Positions 47,541-56,780 of a stretch of DNA of 64,000 nucleotides are shown piece after piece. Each line of letters starts with the position of its first letter. Positions within the stretch are counted from its first letter, which is position 1. The position numbers were made by a program, and so were the translations under genes. This DNA comes from Pseudomonas frederiksbergensis (lineage in GTDB: Bacteria > Pseudomonadota > Gammaproteobacteria > Pseudomonadales > Pseudomonadaceae), in contig NZ_CP017886.1 in assembly GCF_001874645.1 (NCBI RefSeq), forward strand, positions 1,550,001-1,614,000, in the 5' to 3' direction. Below the pieces are notes generated by a model that saw nothing but the letters and a program-made list of their open reading frames with translations, ran no database searches and was not told the origin of the DNA.

Positions 47541-49256
47541 ATGCGTACCAGTCAATATTTGCTCGCCACACAGAAAGAAACGCCTTCCGATGCGGTCGTC
47601 ATCAGCCATCAGCTGATGCTGCGCGCCGGCATGATCCGCAAACTCGCCTCCGGCCTGTACACCTGGCTGCCGATGGGCTTGCGAGTGATGCGCAAGGTCG
47701 AAGCCGTCGTTCGTGAAGAAATGAACGCCGCCGGCTCTCTCGAAGTGTTGATGCCGAGCACTCAACCGGCTGAGCTGTGGCAGGAATCCGGTCGCTGGGA
47801 AGAGTACGGCCCTGAATTGCTGCGCTTCAAGGATCGCCACGGTCGCGACTTCTGCGCCGGCCCGACTCACGAAGAAGTGATCACCGACCTGATGCGCAAC
47901 GAGTTGAGCAGCTACAAGCAGCTGCCGATCAACCTGTACCAGATCCAGACCAAATTCCGCGATGAAATCCGCCCACGCTTCGGTTTGATGCGCGGCCGCG
48001 AGTTCATCATGAAGGACGCCTACTCGTTCCACGCTGATCAGGCATCGCTGCAGGTCACTTACGACCGCATGCATCAGGCCTACTGCAACGTCTTCACCCG
48101 ACTCGGCCTGAAATTCCGCCCGGTTGAAGCCGACAACGGCTCCATTGGTGGCGCCGGCTCCCACGAGTTCCATGTACTGGCCGAATCCGGCGAAGACGAC
48201 ATCGTCTTCAGCAACGGTTCCGACTACGCAGCGAACATCGAAAAAGCCGAAGCCGTGCCACGCGAGACTTCTCGCCCTGCACCTGCCGAAGAACTGCGCC
48301 TGGTCGACACACCGAACGCAAAAACCATCGCGCAACTGGTGGAAGGCTTCAATCTGCCGATCGAAAAAACCATCAAGACCTTGGTGGTTCACGCCGAAGA
48401 AGCCGGCAAGCTGATCGCGCTGATCATTCGTGGCGACCACGAACTCAACGAAATCAAGGCCGCCAACCAGCCTGGCGTTGCCAGCCCACTGGTCATGGCC
48501 TCCGAAGCTGAACTGCGTGACGCTATCGGTGCCGGCGCTGGCTCTCTCGGCCCGCTGAATCTGCCATTGCCAATCATCATCGACCGCTCCGTCGAGCTGA
48601 TGAGCGACTTCGGCATCGGTGCCAACATCGACGACAAGCACTACTTCGGCGTGAACTGGGAGCGCGATCTGCCAGTACCGACCGTGGCCGACCTGCGTAA
48701 CGTCGTGGCCGGTGACCCGAGCCCTGACGGCAAAGGCACCCTGGAAATCAAACGCGGCATCGAAGTCGGGCACATCTTCCAGCTGGGCAACAAGTACAGC
48801 AAAGCGATGAAGTGCGAAGTGCTCGGCGAGAACGGTAAGCCGGTAACCCTGGAAATGGGTTGCTATGGCATCGGCGTGTCCCGCGTAGTAGCGGCGGCCA
48901 TCGAGCAGAACAACGATGAGAAAGGCATCATCTGGAGCGACGCCCTCGCGCCATTCCAGATCGCCCTGGTGCCTCTGCGCTATGAGACCGAGCAGGTTCG
49001 CGAAGCTACCGACAAGCTGTATGCGGAACTGACCGCCGCCGGCTTCGAGGTACTGCTGGACGATCGCGACAAGAAAACCAGCCCGGGCATCAAGTTTGCG
49101 GACATGGAGCTGATCGGCATTCCTCACCGGATCGTGGTCAGTGACCGCGGCCTCGCCGACGGCAACCTGGAATACAAGAGCCGTACCGAGGCCGAGCCAC
49201 AAGCGTTGCCGGTCGCTGACGTACTGTCGTTTCTCCAGGCTCGTATCCGCCGCTGA
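47541..49256 (+). CDS. proS: Prolyl-tRNA synthetase
   Basis: A 571-residue class II aminoacyl-tRNA synthetase of the bacterial type. Motif 1 surrounds [17 protein letters not shown]. Motif 2 is in [25 protein letters not shown], and motif 3 is [17 protein letters not shown]. Between motifs 2 and 3 is the editing (INS) domain with [17 protein letters not shown] and [10 protein letters not shown], which clears mis-acylated Ala-tRNA(Pro). Length matches E. coli ProS (572). A lipoprotein gene follows after 17 bases. Confidence 0.97.
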   Translation: MRTSQYLLATQKETPSDAVVISHQLMLRAGMIRKLASGLYTWLPMGLRVMRKVEAVVREEMNAAGSLEVLMPSTQPAELWQESGRWEEYGPELLRFKDRHGRDFCAGPTHEEVITDLMRNELSSYKQLPINLYQIQTKFRDEIRPRFGLMRGREFIMKDAYSFHADQASLQVTYDRMHQAYCNVFTRLGLKFRPVEADNGSIGGAGSHEFHVLAESGEDDIVFSNGSDYAANIEKAEAVPRETSRPAPAEELRLVDTPNAKTIAQLVEGFNLPIEKTIKTLVVHAEEAGKLIALIIRGDHELNEIKAANQPGVASPLVMASEAELRDAIGAGAGSLGPLNLPLPIIIDRSVELMSDFGIGANIDDKHYFGVNWERDLPVPTVADLRNVVAGDPSPDGKGTLEIKRGIEVGHIFQLGNKYSKAMKCEVLGENGKPVTLEMGCYGIGVSRVVAAAIEQNNDEKGIIWSDALAPFQIALVPLRYETEQVREATDKLYAELTAAGFEVLLDDRDKKTSPGIKFADMELIGIPHRIVVSDRGLADGNLEYKSRTEAEPQALPVADVLSFLQARIRR

Positions 49257-49273
49257 CACCAGATAGAGAAGTC

Positions 49274-50227
49274 ATGTTCAAGCGAAACACCTTAAACCTC
49301 GGTGGTGCCGCCCTGTGCGGCACCCTGTTGCTCAGCGGCTGCGCCAATCAGATGTCACAACGCAGCGAGCACGAGGAGCGCATCGAGCGCAAACTGCTCG
49401 ATCACAGCCTGCAGATCGATGTCGGTGAGCCTAAGGTGCTTGAGCTGCCGCAACGCCGGGTACGGATTCACGAGCAGAAAACCTTCGAAGTCACCGAATA
49501 CGACGTCACCCGCCGCTACGATCGCTACACGCCGTACCAACCCTGGCGCAAGGTCTACGAGATCCCGCTGGGCGCGGTGGCGTTGGTGGCTGGCGTCGGC
49601 GCGAACATCGTCAACGTGTTCGCCCTCGGTAATCTGCCAGACAGCATGACAAGGGACTGGATCAGCACTGGCATTGACGGGCTCAACCCGTTCATGAACG
49701 TACAGTCCCGCGGTCGCGCACAACAGAACCTGGCCGGCATCGATGAAGTCCAGCGTGATAAACGCATGGAATACTCAAGTCTGCCATGGAACGAGCGCCC
49801 GGTAGAGGTCAGGGCCGGCAAGCAGACCTTCGAGCTCACCACTGACCGCAACGGCGTGTTGCGCCTGAACCTGCTCGACAGCCCGTTCGCGGAGCAGGAC
49901 CTGAATCATATCGGCAAGCTGCAGATCACTGTCGAAGATGCTCAGGACGACGTGCACACCGACTCGTCCCTGACAATCAGCAGCACCTTGCGCAGCAAGC
50001 TGCTGGAAGCTCATTCGCTGATTTACGACGACCTTGAAGACGACGAAGTGAGCCAGTGGGTGCACCGGGTCAAACGCCTGTCGGAGTTGGGTCTGGAAGA
50101 AGAAGCCAGCGAGCTGGAACAAAGCCTGATCGAACTGACCCGCAACGATCCCGAGTTGCAAAGCGAGTTTCTCAAGTCGTTGACCAAGGATGCCGGGCGA
50201 TTGGTGGCGGATCCAGGCGCCAATTGA
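49274..50227 (+). CDS. Lipoprotein of unknown function
   Basis: A 317-residue lipoprotein with the lipobox LSGC (Cys23). A charged helical region (SQRSEHEERIERKLLDHSL) follows, then a beta-rich middle part with one hydrophobic segment (GAVALVAGVGANIVNVFALG) and a C-terminal helical part with heptad-like leucines (SELGLEEEASELEQSLIEL). I recognise no domain. It is close behind proS, and the two may share a transcript. The REP after its stop may stabilise the transcript end. Confidence 0.7.
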   Translation: MFKRNTLNLGGAALCGTLLLSGCANQMSQRSEHEERIERKLLDHSLQIDVGEPKVLELPQRRVRIHEQKTFEVTEYDVTRRYDRYTPYQPWRKVYEIPLGAVALVAGVGANIVNVFALGNLPDSMTRDWISTGIDGLNPFMNVQSRGRAQQNLAGIDEVQRDKRMEYSSLPWNERPVEVRAGKQTFELTTDRNGVLRLNLLDSPFAEQDLNHIGKLQITVEDAQDDVHTDSSLTISSTLRSKLLEAHSLIYDDLEDDEVSQWVHRVKRLSELGLEEEASELEQSLIELTRNDPELQSEFLKSLTKDAGRLVADPGAN

Positions 50228-50234
50228 TAGTTTG

Positions 50235-50307
50235 AAAAGATCGCAGCCTGCGGCAGCTACAGAATGCACACCTATCCCCAAGGAGCTGCCGCAGGCTGCG
50301 ATCTTTT
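50235..50307. repeat. REP pair (inverted)
   Basis: AAAAGATCGCAGCCTGCGGC and its complement fill the space between the convergent lipoprotein gene and dinB. Confidence 0.93.
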
Positions 50308-51368
50308 CAACGCTCAAACAGATCCAACTGCTCGAACCCGCCCCGCAGATCCTGCAAACGCACACCAATCCCCAATAATCGCACGGGTTTGCCACCCCGA
50401 TTGAAAGCCTGTGCCAGCAACAGCTGATAGCTGCCAAGGTCTCGCCCCGCCCCGGCTTGCTCCAGCGTCGTCTGGGTAAAGTCATGAAACTTCACTTTGA
50501 CGAACGGCTTTCCCGGACGGTAGCTGCTATCGATCCGCGCCATACGCCCGTTCAGGGTTTCCAGCAGCTCCGGCAGCTTATCCAGGCAACTGAGCAGATC
50601 CGGAAGGTCCACATCGTAGGTGTTTTCGACACTCACCGACTGCCGACGACTGTCGTTCTGCACCTGCCGATCATCGATCCCACGCGCCAGACCCCACAGA
50701 CGCTCGCCAAAACTTCCAAATTCGCGCACCAGCGCCAACTTGTTCCAATCGCGTAACTGCAGGCAATCGACGATACCGAGCTTCGCCAGCTTGTCGGCGG
50801 TGACTTTGCCGACGCCGTGCAGCTTGGTCACCGGCAACTGTGAGACAAAGTCCTGGACCTGATCCGGCGTGATCACAAACAACCCGTTGGGCTTTTTCCA
50901 GTCACTGGCGATCTTCGCGAGAAACTTGTTCGGCGCCACACCCGCCGAGACGGTGATATGCAGCTGATTGGAGACCCGGCGCCGAATGTCCTGGGCAATT
51001 CGCGTGGCACTGCCAGCGAAATGCGTACTTTCGGACACATCCAGGTACGCCTCATCCAGCGACAGTGGCTCGATCAGGTCGGTGTAATCACGAAAAATCG
51101 TCTGGATCTCTTTCGACGCCTCTCTATAGGCATCCATTCGCGGCTTGACGATGACCAGGTCCGGGCACAGCTTCAAGGCATGCCGTGATGACATGGCCGA
51201 GCGCACCCCATACGCCCGCGCTTCATAATTACACGTCGCGATAACACCGCGATGATCCGCCGAGCCACCCACCGCCAGCGGTTTGCTCGCCAGAGTCGGG
51301 TCGTCACGCATCTCGATGGCGGCATAGAAGCAGTCACAATCGACGTGGATGATTTTGCGCTGCGTCAT
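50307..51368 (-). CDS. dinB: DNA polymerase IV
   Basis: A 353-residue Y-family translesion polymerase. Catalytic acidic residues lie in HVDCDCFYAAIE (Asp10) and in SLDEAYLDVS. The helix-hairpin-helix motif is TKLHGVGKVTADKLAKLGI, the little-finger domain follows, and the C terminus ends LRGGFEQLDLFER with the QLDLF beta-clamp motif. Length matches E. coli DinB (351). A LexA-like box lies upstream, consistent with SOS control. Confidence 0.96.
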   Translation of the reverse strand: MTQRKIIHVDCDCFYAAIEMRDDPTLASKPLAVGGSADHRGVIATCNYEARAYGVRSAMSSRHALKLCPDLVIVKPRMDAYREASKEIQTIFRDYTDLIEPLSLDEAYLDVSESTHFAGSATRIAQDIRRRVSNQLHITVSAGVAPNKFLAKIASDWKKPNGLFVITPDQVQDFVSQLPVTKLHGVGKVTADKLAKLGIVDCLQLRDWNKLALVREFGSFGERLWGLARGIDDRQVQNDSRRQSVSVENTYDVDLPDLLSCLDKLPELLETLNGRMARIDSSYRPGKPFVKVKFHDFTQTTLEQAGAGRDLGSYQLLLAQAFNRGGKPVRLLGIGVRLQDLRGGFEQLDLFER

Positions 51369-51434
51369 ATAAGGCGGTGTTCGATGAAGGAAAAGGGACT
51401 ACGGCGAACCGGATCGCCAGTATCTCACTGACAA

Positions 51435-51450
51435 CTGTATATAGCACCAG
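51435..51450 (-). promoter_or_regulatory. Candidate LexA box upstream of dinB
   Basis: CTGTATATAGCACCAG matches the LexA consensus CTGTATATATATACAG at 12 of 16 positions, keeping the outer CTG and CAG. It lies 67 bases upstream of the dinB start in an AT-rich gap. Confidence 0.45.
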
Positions 51451-51626
51451 TGCTTTGATTCTTCTCTATTAGCAGTAGGAAACGCCTTCGCTGGATTTAT
51501 TTTTTCAATCGAACTTAATCCGTCAATAGAGCTGAAAGCCTTGCACAGCAAGCCCTCAAGCCCTATTCGACCTCCAGCTTGATACGCTAAGCAATTGAAC
51601 AGGAACAGATTTTTCTGAATTAGCGA

Positions 51627-51654
51627 TTGACACCCCAGCGATCCTCTGTAGAAT
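51627..51654 (+). promoter_or_regulatory. Promoter of the first initiator tRNA gene
   Basis: TTGACA at 51627-51632 and TAGAAT at 51649-51654, spaced 16 bases, lie 14 bases before the tRNA. The discriminator (GCCGAC) is GC-rich, as in stringently controlled stable-RNA promoters. Confidence 0.8.
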
Positions 51655-51667
51655 GCCGACACACAGA

Positions 51668-51744
<77 letters not shown>

Positions 51745-51750
51745 AACATC

Positions 51751-51783
51751 AAAAAAGGCTACTCGAAAGAGTGGCCTTTTTTG
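51751..51783 (+). terminator. Terminator of the first initiator tRNA
   Basis: AAAAAAGGCTACTC-GAAA-GAGTGGCCTTTTTT: a long stem with a GNRA-type GAAA loop and T run. Confidence 0.93.
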
Positions 51784-51924
51784 TGCGCGTATGTTTTTCG
51801 TCTCTCATCCTCCCCTCTCGTCGCCTGAGCCGAGAAAAACCCTTTTCGCTTCTTATACTTAACCTGAGCGCAGCGACCGCTCGACGCTAATTAACGTTAA
51901 TTTGACCAAGCGGACTATTAACGG

Positions 51925-51952
51925 TTGACACTCAGGCGATCGCCTGTAGAAT
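51925..51952 (+). promoter_or_regulatory. Promoter of the second initiator tRNA gene
   Basis: TTGACA at 51925-51930 and TAGAAT at 51947-51952, spaced 16 bases, with the same spacing to the tRNA as in the first copy. The block is a duplicate of the first promoter with small changes. Confidence 0.8.
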
Positions 51953-51965
51953 GCCGCCACACAGA

Positions 51966-52042
<77 letters not shown>

Positions 52043-52048
52043 AACATC

Positions 52049-52080
52049 AAAAAAGGCTGCTCGAAAGAGCGGCCTTTTTT
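52049..52080 (+). terminator. Terminator of the second initiator tRNA
   Basis: AAAAAAGGCTGCTC-GAAA-GAGCGGCCTTTTTT. Compared with the first copy, one A-T pair in the stem has become G-C on both sides, a compensatory change. Confidence 0.93.
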
Positions 52081-52320
52081 GTATCTGTAGAAAAGTCCTT
52101 TCGCAACAATGATCTGGCAATGTGTCAAGAACCTTTGGCGCTCTTCAGGGTCCACCAGATCAGGCTATGCTGAGTCGCAGGCAAGCCTCTCTACGATTGA
52201 GTGTGCGTAATCCCCGATGCTCGGTGATACGCGTTAATATTTGTGATTATTTTTTTCTACAGGGATTGGTAACTTGGCTGGATACCCCCATCCTGTCGCG
52301 CACAATCCAAGAGGTGATTG

Positions 52321-54963
52321 ATGCGCGCCAACTCGTCTGATTCACAAGACACCGTCACAGCGACACAACCGATCATTGCCACCCGTCTACATTGGCTGGA
52401 TCTGGTCAGCAAGTACCGTCAGCCCATTGGCCTGGCGGTCACGTTGCTATTGTTCGCTATCGCGTTGATTGCCTGTCGCCATCTATTAAGCGAACTCGAT
52501 CTCTACGCCCTGCACGACTCGATTCTGGAAGTGCCGAAGCCGGCCCTGCTCGGCGCATTGGGCGCAACCATTGCAGGCTTCATCATATTGCTCGGCTATG
52601 AATGGTCGGCCACTCGTTACGCTGGCGTGAGCCTGCCGCCGCGCACGATGATTCTGGGTGGTTTCACCGCATTCGCCATCGGCAACGCCATTGGCCTTTC
52701 GCTGCTGTCCGGCGGTTCGGTGCGTTACCGCCTGTACGCACGTCACGGTCTCGGGGCGTCGGAAGTCGCCCACATGACGTTGTTTGCCAGCCTGTCATTG
52801 GGCTGCGCTTTGCCACCGCTCGCGGCCCTGGCGACACTCAGCAACCTGCCTGCCGCTTCCACTGCGCTGCATTTGTCACAGCCGTTGCTGGGCGCAATTG
52901 CAATTGCCGTGCTGCTGCTCTGCTCGGTATTGGCCATCGGCATCTACCGCCGCCGCCTGCCAGAGCAACCGTATACGGATAATCTGCTGGTTCGCATCGG
53001 TCGACGCACGCTACGCTTGCCGGGTCGTCGCCTGACCTTCCTGCAATTGGTGATTACCGCACTGGACGTGGCAGCCGCTGCGACCGTGCTTTATCTGCTG
53101 CTGCCGGAAGCGCCACCGTTCGGCGCCTTCCTGCTGGTCTATCTGCTGGCCCTGGCCGCTGGTGTGCTCAGCCACGTGCCGGGCGGTGTCGGGGTATTCG
53201 AAGCGATTCTGCTGGCGGCCTTTGCCGACAAACTCGGCGCTGCGCCACTGGCGGCCGCCCTGCTGCTGTATCGCCTGATCTATGTGGTTCTGCCGCTATT
53301 GGCGGCTTGCGTCCTGCTGCTGATCAATGAAGCACAACGCCTGTTCAACACCCGTCAATCGCTGCGCGCCGCCTCGGGCATGGCCGCGCCGGTACTGGCG
53401 ATACTGGTGTTCCTGTCTGGCGTCGTATTGCTGTTCTCCGGTGCGACACCGGAAATCGACACCCGCCTGGAACACATCGGATTCTTGATCCCCCATCGCC
53501 TGGTCGATGCCTCGCACTTCGGTGCCAGTCTGATCGGCGTGCTCTGCCTGCTGCTGGCTCAAGGCCTGCGCCGTCGCCTCTCGGCCGCGTGGATGCTGAC
53601 CACCATTTTGCTGATGATCGGTGCCGTGCTCTCGCTGCTCAAAGGGTTCGACTGGGAAGAAGCCTGCCTGATGATCCTGACCGCCAGCCTGCTGGCGATC
53701 TTCCGTCGCTCCTTCTACCGTCCAAGCCGTTTGACCGAAGTGCCGTTCTCGCCGCTGTACCTGGTGGCCAGCCTGTGCGTGTTGGGTGCCTCGATCTGGC
53801 TGCTGCTGTTCGCCTATCAGGATGTGCCGTACAGCCATCAACTGTGGTGGCAGTTCACCCTGGACTCTGATGCCCCACGCGGCCTGCGCTCGCTGCTTGG
53901 CGCGGCAGTCTTGCTGGTGGTGGTGTCTCTGACCTGGCTGCTGCGCACTGCGCGCCCGGTGATTCATCAGCCCGACGCCGCAGAACTGGATAAGGCGGTG
54001 AAAATCCTGATGGCCTCGTCGCAACCGGACGGTGGTCTGGCGCTGACCGGTGACAAGGCGCTACTGTTCCACCCTAACGACGAAGCGTTCTTGATGTATG
54101 CGCGTCGTGGCCGCAGCCTGGTGGCCCTGTACGACCCGATCGGCCCGACCCAGCAACGCGCGGAGATGATCTGGCAGTTCCGTGACCTCTGCGACCTTCA
54201 TCACGCCCGTCCGGTGTTTTATCAGGTCCGCGCCGAAAACCTGCCGTACTACATGGACATCGGCCTGACCGCGATCAAACTGGGCGAAGAAGCCCGGGTT
54301 GACCTGCTGCGCTTTGATCTCGAAGCCAAGGGCAAAGAGATGAAGGACCTGCGTTACACCTGGAACCGTGGCTCCCGCGATGGCCTGTCGCTGGAAATCT
54401 ACGAACCGGGTCACGCACCAATGGATGAACTGAAGGTCATTTCCGATGCCTGGCTGACCGGCAAGAACGTTCGCGAGAAAGGCTTCTCTCTCGGCCGTTT
54501 CAGCGACGATTACCTCAAGCACTTCCGTATCGCGATCATTCACTTTGAAGGTCGCCCGGTGGCATTCGCCAACCTGCTCGAGACGTATAGCCACGACCTG
54601 GCCAGCCTCGACCTGATGCGCGCACACCCGGACGCCCCCAAGCTGACCATGGAGTTCATGATGGTCGGCCTGATTCAACATTATAAAAACCATGGATATG
54701 CACGTTTCAGTCTGGGCATGGTGCCGCTGTCGGGTCTGCAACCCCGTCGTGGCGCGCCACTGACCCAACGCCTCGGCTCTATGGTGTTTCGCCGTGGCGA
54801 GCAGCTCTATAACTTCCAGGGGTTGCGCCGCTTCAAGGACAAATTCCAGCCTGACTGGGAACCTCGTTACATGGCCGTGCCCGCCGGACTCGATCCGTTG
54901 GTGGCACTGGCCGATACCGCCGCCCTGATTGCGGGCGGCTTGACTGGATTGGTGAAACGCTGA
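52321..54963 (+). CDS. mprF: Bifunctional aminoacyl-phosphatidylglycerol synthase/flippase (MprF type)
   Basis: An 880-residue integral membrane enzyme. The N-terminal 500 or so residues hold about 14 transmembrane segments forming the flippase (GGFTAFAIGNAIGLSLLSGGSVRYRLYARHGL is a family marker; GGVGVFEAILLAAF also). The cytoplasmic C-terminal synthase domain (DUF2156, double GNAT fold) begins around SQPDGGLALTGDKALLFHPND and includes FMMVGLIQHYKNHGYARFSLGMVPLSG. It adds an amino acid from aminoacyl-tRNA to phosphatidylglycerol, lowering surface charge. In P. aeruginosa the homologue uses alanine. The ATG at 52321 has a GAGGTG site. Confidence 0.93.
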   Translation: MRANSSDSQDTVTATQPIIATRLHWLDLVSKYRQPIGLAVTLLLFAIALIACRHLLSELDLYALHDSILEVPKPALLGALGATIAGFIILLGYEWSATRYAGVSLPPRTMILGGFTAFAIGNAIGLSLLSGGSVRYRLYARHGLGASEVAHMTLFASLSLGCALPPLAALATLSNLPAASTALHLSQPLLGAIAIAVLLLCSVLAIGIYRRRLPEQPYTDNLLVRIGRRTLRLPGRRLTFLQLVITALDVAAAATVLYLLLPEAPPFGAFLLVYLLALAAGVLSHVPGGVGVFEAILLAAFADKLGAAPLAAALLLYRLIYVVLPLLAACVLLLINEAQRLFNTRQSLRAASGMAAPVLAILVFLSGVVLLFSGATPEIDTRLEHIGFLIPHRLVDASHFGASLIGVLCLLLAQGLRRRLSAAWMLTTILLMIGAVLSLLKGFDWEEACLMILTASLLAIFRRSFYRPSRLTEVPFSPLYLVASLCVLGASIWLLLFAYQDVPYSHQLWWQFTLDSDAPRGLRSLLGAAVLLVVVSLTWLLRTARPVIHQPDAAELDKAVKILMASSQPDGGLALTGDKALLFHPNDEAFLMYARRGRSLVALYDPIGPTQQRAEMIWQFRDLCDLHHARPVFYQVRAENLPYYMDIGLTAIKLGEEARVDLLRFDLEAKGKEMKDLRYTWNRGSRDGLSLEIYEPGHAPMDELKVISDAWLTGKNVREKGFSLGRFSDDYLKHFRIAIIHFEGRPVAFANLLETYSHDLASLDLMRAHPDAPKLTMEFMMVGLIQHYKNHGYARFSLGMVPLSGLQPRRGAPLTQRLGSMVFRRGEQLYNFQGLRRFKDKFQPDWEPRYMAVPAGLDPLVALADTAALIAGGLTGLVKR

Positions 54964-56258
54964 TGATTCAACGCTCCTGGCGGTATGTATTGGCCACTCT
55001 GGTGGTGCTGTCTGTGATCCTCGGTGGCGGTTACTGGTACTGGAACCGCCCGGCACCAGAGCCCACGCTCGAACTGCTGACGCCCATTGATGGTCCGGCA
55101 ATGACCCGTGTCATTCCCGGCACCACGCCGCGCGCCCAGGTGGTGGTCGCGGTGAACGAAGATCAAAAGCTCAGCGACAAGCAGCTGATGACCCTGAGCC
55201 AAGGCGGTGCCGCGCAAATCGTTCAGGTGGTCCTGCCCACGGATTGCACGCAGCAAGGCAGCGCCCTGCAATCGGCTATCCAACAGCTCAAAGGCCCAGC
55301 GACCCTGGTCAGCGGCATCGGCCCTGGCGCCGTCCTGGCCTGGCGCTGGTTGGCCGAGCAAAAAGACGACAAGTCCCAGGCCGTTTCAGTAGACCTGGCG
55401 CTGGAAAAACCCGGCTGCACCCACTTGCTGCCAAAAAGCGCAGCTCACGGTCATTGGCTGGTCGCATGGAACGATAACCCGGACGACACCAGCGCCGGAT
55501 TTGTACGCGATCAACCCAATGCCGAAACCAGCATCAGCGACTACGACATCAACCTGCCGCAAGTCCTCAACAACGAACTGCGCAAGATCCTCGTCGGCGC
55601 CGACAAGGGCAACGGCGGCCTGAATATTCCGGTGGTCGAAGTGCCTGCCGGCCAGGCCAAGGACACCGTTACCCTGTTCCTTTCCGGTGACGGTGGCTGG
55701 CGCGACCTGGACCGTGACGTGGCCGGTGAAATGGCGAAGATCGGCTACCCGGTGGTCGGCATCGACACCCTGCGCTACTACTGGCAGCACAAGAGCCCTG
55801 AGCAAAGCGCCATCGACCTTGCCGAACTGATGCAGCACTACCGCCAGAAGTGGGGCACCAAACGCTTCATCCTGACGGGCTACTCGTTCGGCGCTGACGT
55901 CTTGCCAGCGATCTACAACCGCATGCCGGAAAGCGAACAGCAACGGGTCGATGCAATCATCCTGCTGGCGTTCGCTCGCACCGGCAGCTTCGAAATCGAA
56001 GTTGATGGCTGGCTCGGCAACGCCGGCAAAGAAGCCGCCACCGGCCCGGAAATGGCCAAGCTGCCGGCCGACAAGGTGCTATGCATCTACGGCGCAGAAG
56101 AAATCGCCGAGAGCGGATGCACCGACAAGACTGCTGTTGGCGAAGCCATGAAGCTACCCGGCGGCCACCACTTCGACGAGAACTACCCGGCCCTGGCCAA
56201 ACGTCTGGTCGATGCCATCGTGAAGCGCCAGAGCAAGGACAAGGTTGCTGAACAGTGA
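54963..56258 (+). CDS. VirJ/AcvB-like serine hydrolase, probable aminoacyl-PG hydrolase
   Basis: A 431-residue periplasmic protein anchored by one N-terminal hydrophobic segment (YVLATLVVLSVILGGGYWYW). The C-terminal alpha/beta-hydrolase domain has VTLFLSGDGGWRDLDRDVA and the nucleophile motif GYSFGADVLP; PGGHHFD near the end supplies the catalytic His. The family is called 'virulence factor' VirJ/AcvB. In P. aeruginosa the gene next to the alanyl-PG synthase (PA0919) has been reported as an alanyl-phosphatidylglycerol hydrolase. The overlapping stop and start (ATGA) with the mprF-type gene supports the same pairing here. Confidence 0.85.
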   Translation: MIQRSWRYVLATLVVLSVILGGGYWYWNRPAPEPTLELLTPIDGPAMTRVIPGTTPRAQVVVAVNEDQKLSDKQLMTLSQGGAAQIVQVVLPTDCTQQGSALQSAIQQLKGPATLVSGIGPGAVLAWRWLAEQKDDKSQAVSVDLALEKPGCTHLLPKSAAHGHWLVAWNDNPDDTSAGFVRDQPNAETSISDYDINLPQVLNNELRKILVGADKGNGGLNIPVVEVPAGQAKDTVTLFLSGDGGWRDLDRDVAGEMAKIGYPVVGIDTLRYYWQHKSPEQSAIDLAELMQHYRQKWGTKRFILTGYSFGADVLPAIYNRMPESEQQRVDAIILLAFARTGSFEIEVDGWLGNAGKEAATGPEMAKLPADKVLCIYGAEEIAESGCTDKTAVGEAMKLPGGHHFDENYPALAKRLVDAIVKRQSKDKVAEQ

Positions 56259-56275
56259 TCTGAACCGGGCTCAAC

Positions 56276-56314
56276 AAAAAGCCCCCGTTACCGCAAGGTA
56301 ACGGGGGCTTTTTT
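56276..56314 (+). terminator. Terminator of the mprF-virJ operon
   Basis: AAAAAGCCCCCGTTACC-GCAA-GGTAACGGGGGCTTTTTT, a strong hairpin with GNRA loop. Confidence 0.93.
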
Positions 56315-56627
56315 ATGGTTCTCACCCTCAGAACTGAAAACCATCGGTTTCACGCCACTGATCTACTGCTCGGATCAGGCGTTATTCAACGTCCGCGCCG
56401 GCGTCCCCATCGTCGAAGCATTGACACAAGCCTCCGATTTGCTGTTCCTCGCCAGATCATTTGCTCAGGATGCCGCCTTCGCAAAAGGCACCGACCGCCA
56501 CGCCTGGGCCGCGCATTATCTGACGGCAATGAGTAAGGCAGTGATTGATGATGTGGTAAAGGTCCTGACCCCGCGACCTGCCCGGACAAAGACCAAATCT
56601 GAAGACCAACGGCCTGAAAGCAACTAA
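56313..56627 (+). pseudogene. 5'-truncated DUF3077 gene relic
   Basis: In this frame the sequence reads FTPLIYCSDQALFNVRAGVP, then VEALTQASDLLFLARSFAQDA and AWAAHYLTAMSKAVIDDVV, a good match to the DUF3077 family of Pseudomonas. The frame runs back to the upstream terminator without an ATG and lacks the usual N-terminal residues. The only starts inside are a TTG at 56421 and other weak codons without ribosome binding sites. It appears to be a truncated copy lying between two nearly identical terminators. It could still be read from the TTG as a 68-residue protein, but I think that is less likely. Confidence 0.6.
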
Positions 56628-56640
56628 AGGCACAGAGACG

Positions 56641-56680
56641 AAAAAGCCCCCGCTACCAAACTGGCAACGGGGGCTTTTTG
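56641..56680 (+). terminator. Terminator after the DUF3077 relic, near-copy of the upstream one
   Basis: AAAAAGCCCCCG and CGGGGGCTTTTT flank a less perfect loop than at 56276-56314. The outer 12-base arms are the same in both. Confidence 0.87.
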
Positions 56681-56694
56681 TGAGCAGCAAAATC

Positions 56695-56773
56695 AAAAGA
56701 TCGCAGGCTGCGCCAGCTCCTACAAGTTGTACGCAGTTTTCGCGTAGGAGCTGCCGGAGGCTGCGATCTTTTT
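56695..56773. repeat. REP pair (inverted, slightly diverged)
   Basis: AAAAGATCGCAGGCTGCGCC and the facing GGAGCTGCCGGAGGCTGCGA core lie just before the kup stop codon. Confidence 0.88.
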
Positions 56774-56780
56774 GTGGGGC

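Noticed and set aside
47511..49259. Minus-strand frame of 582 codons
   Set aside because: Antisense shadow of proS, which has all three class II synthetase motifs.
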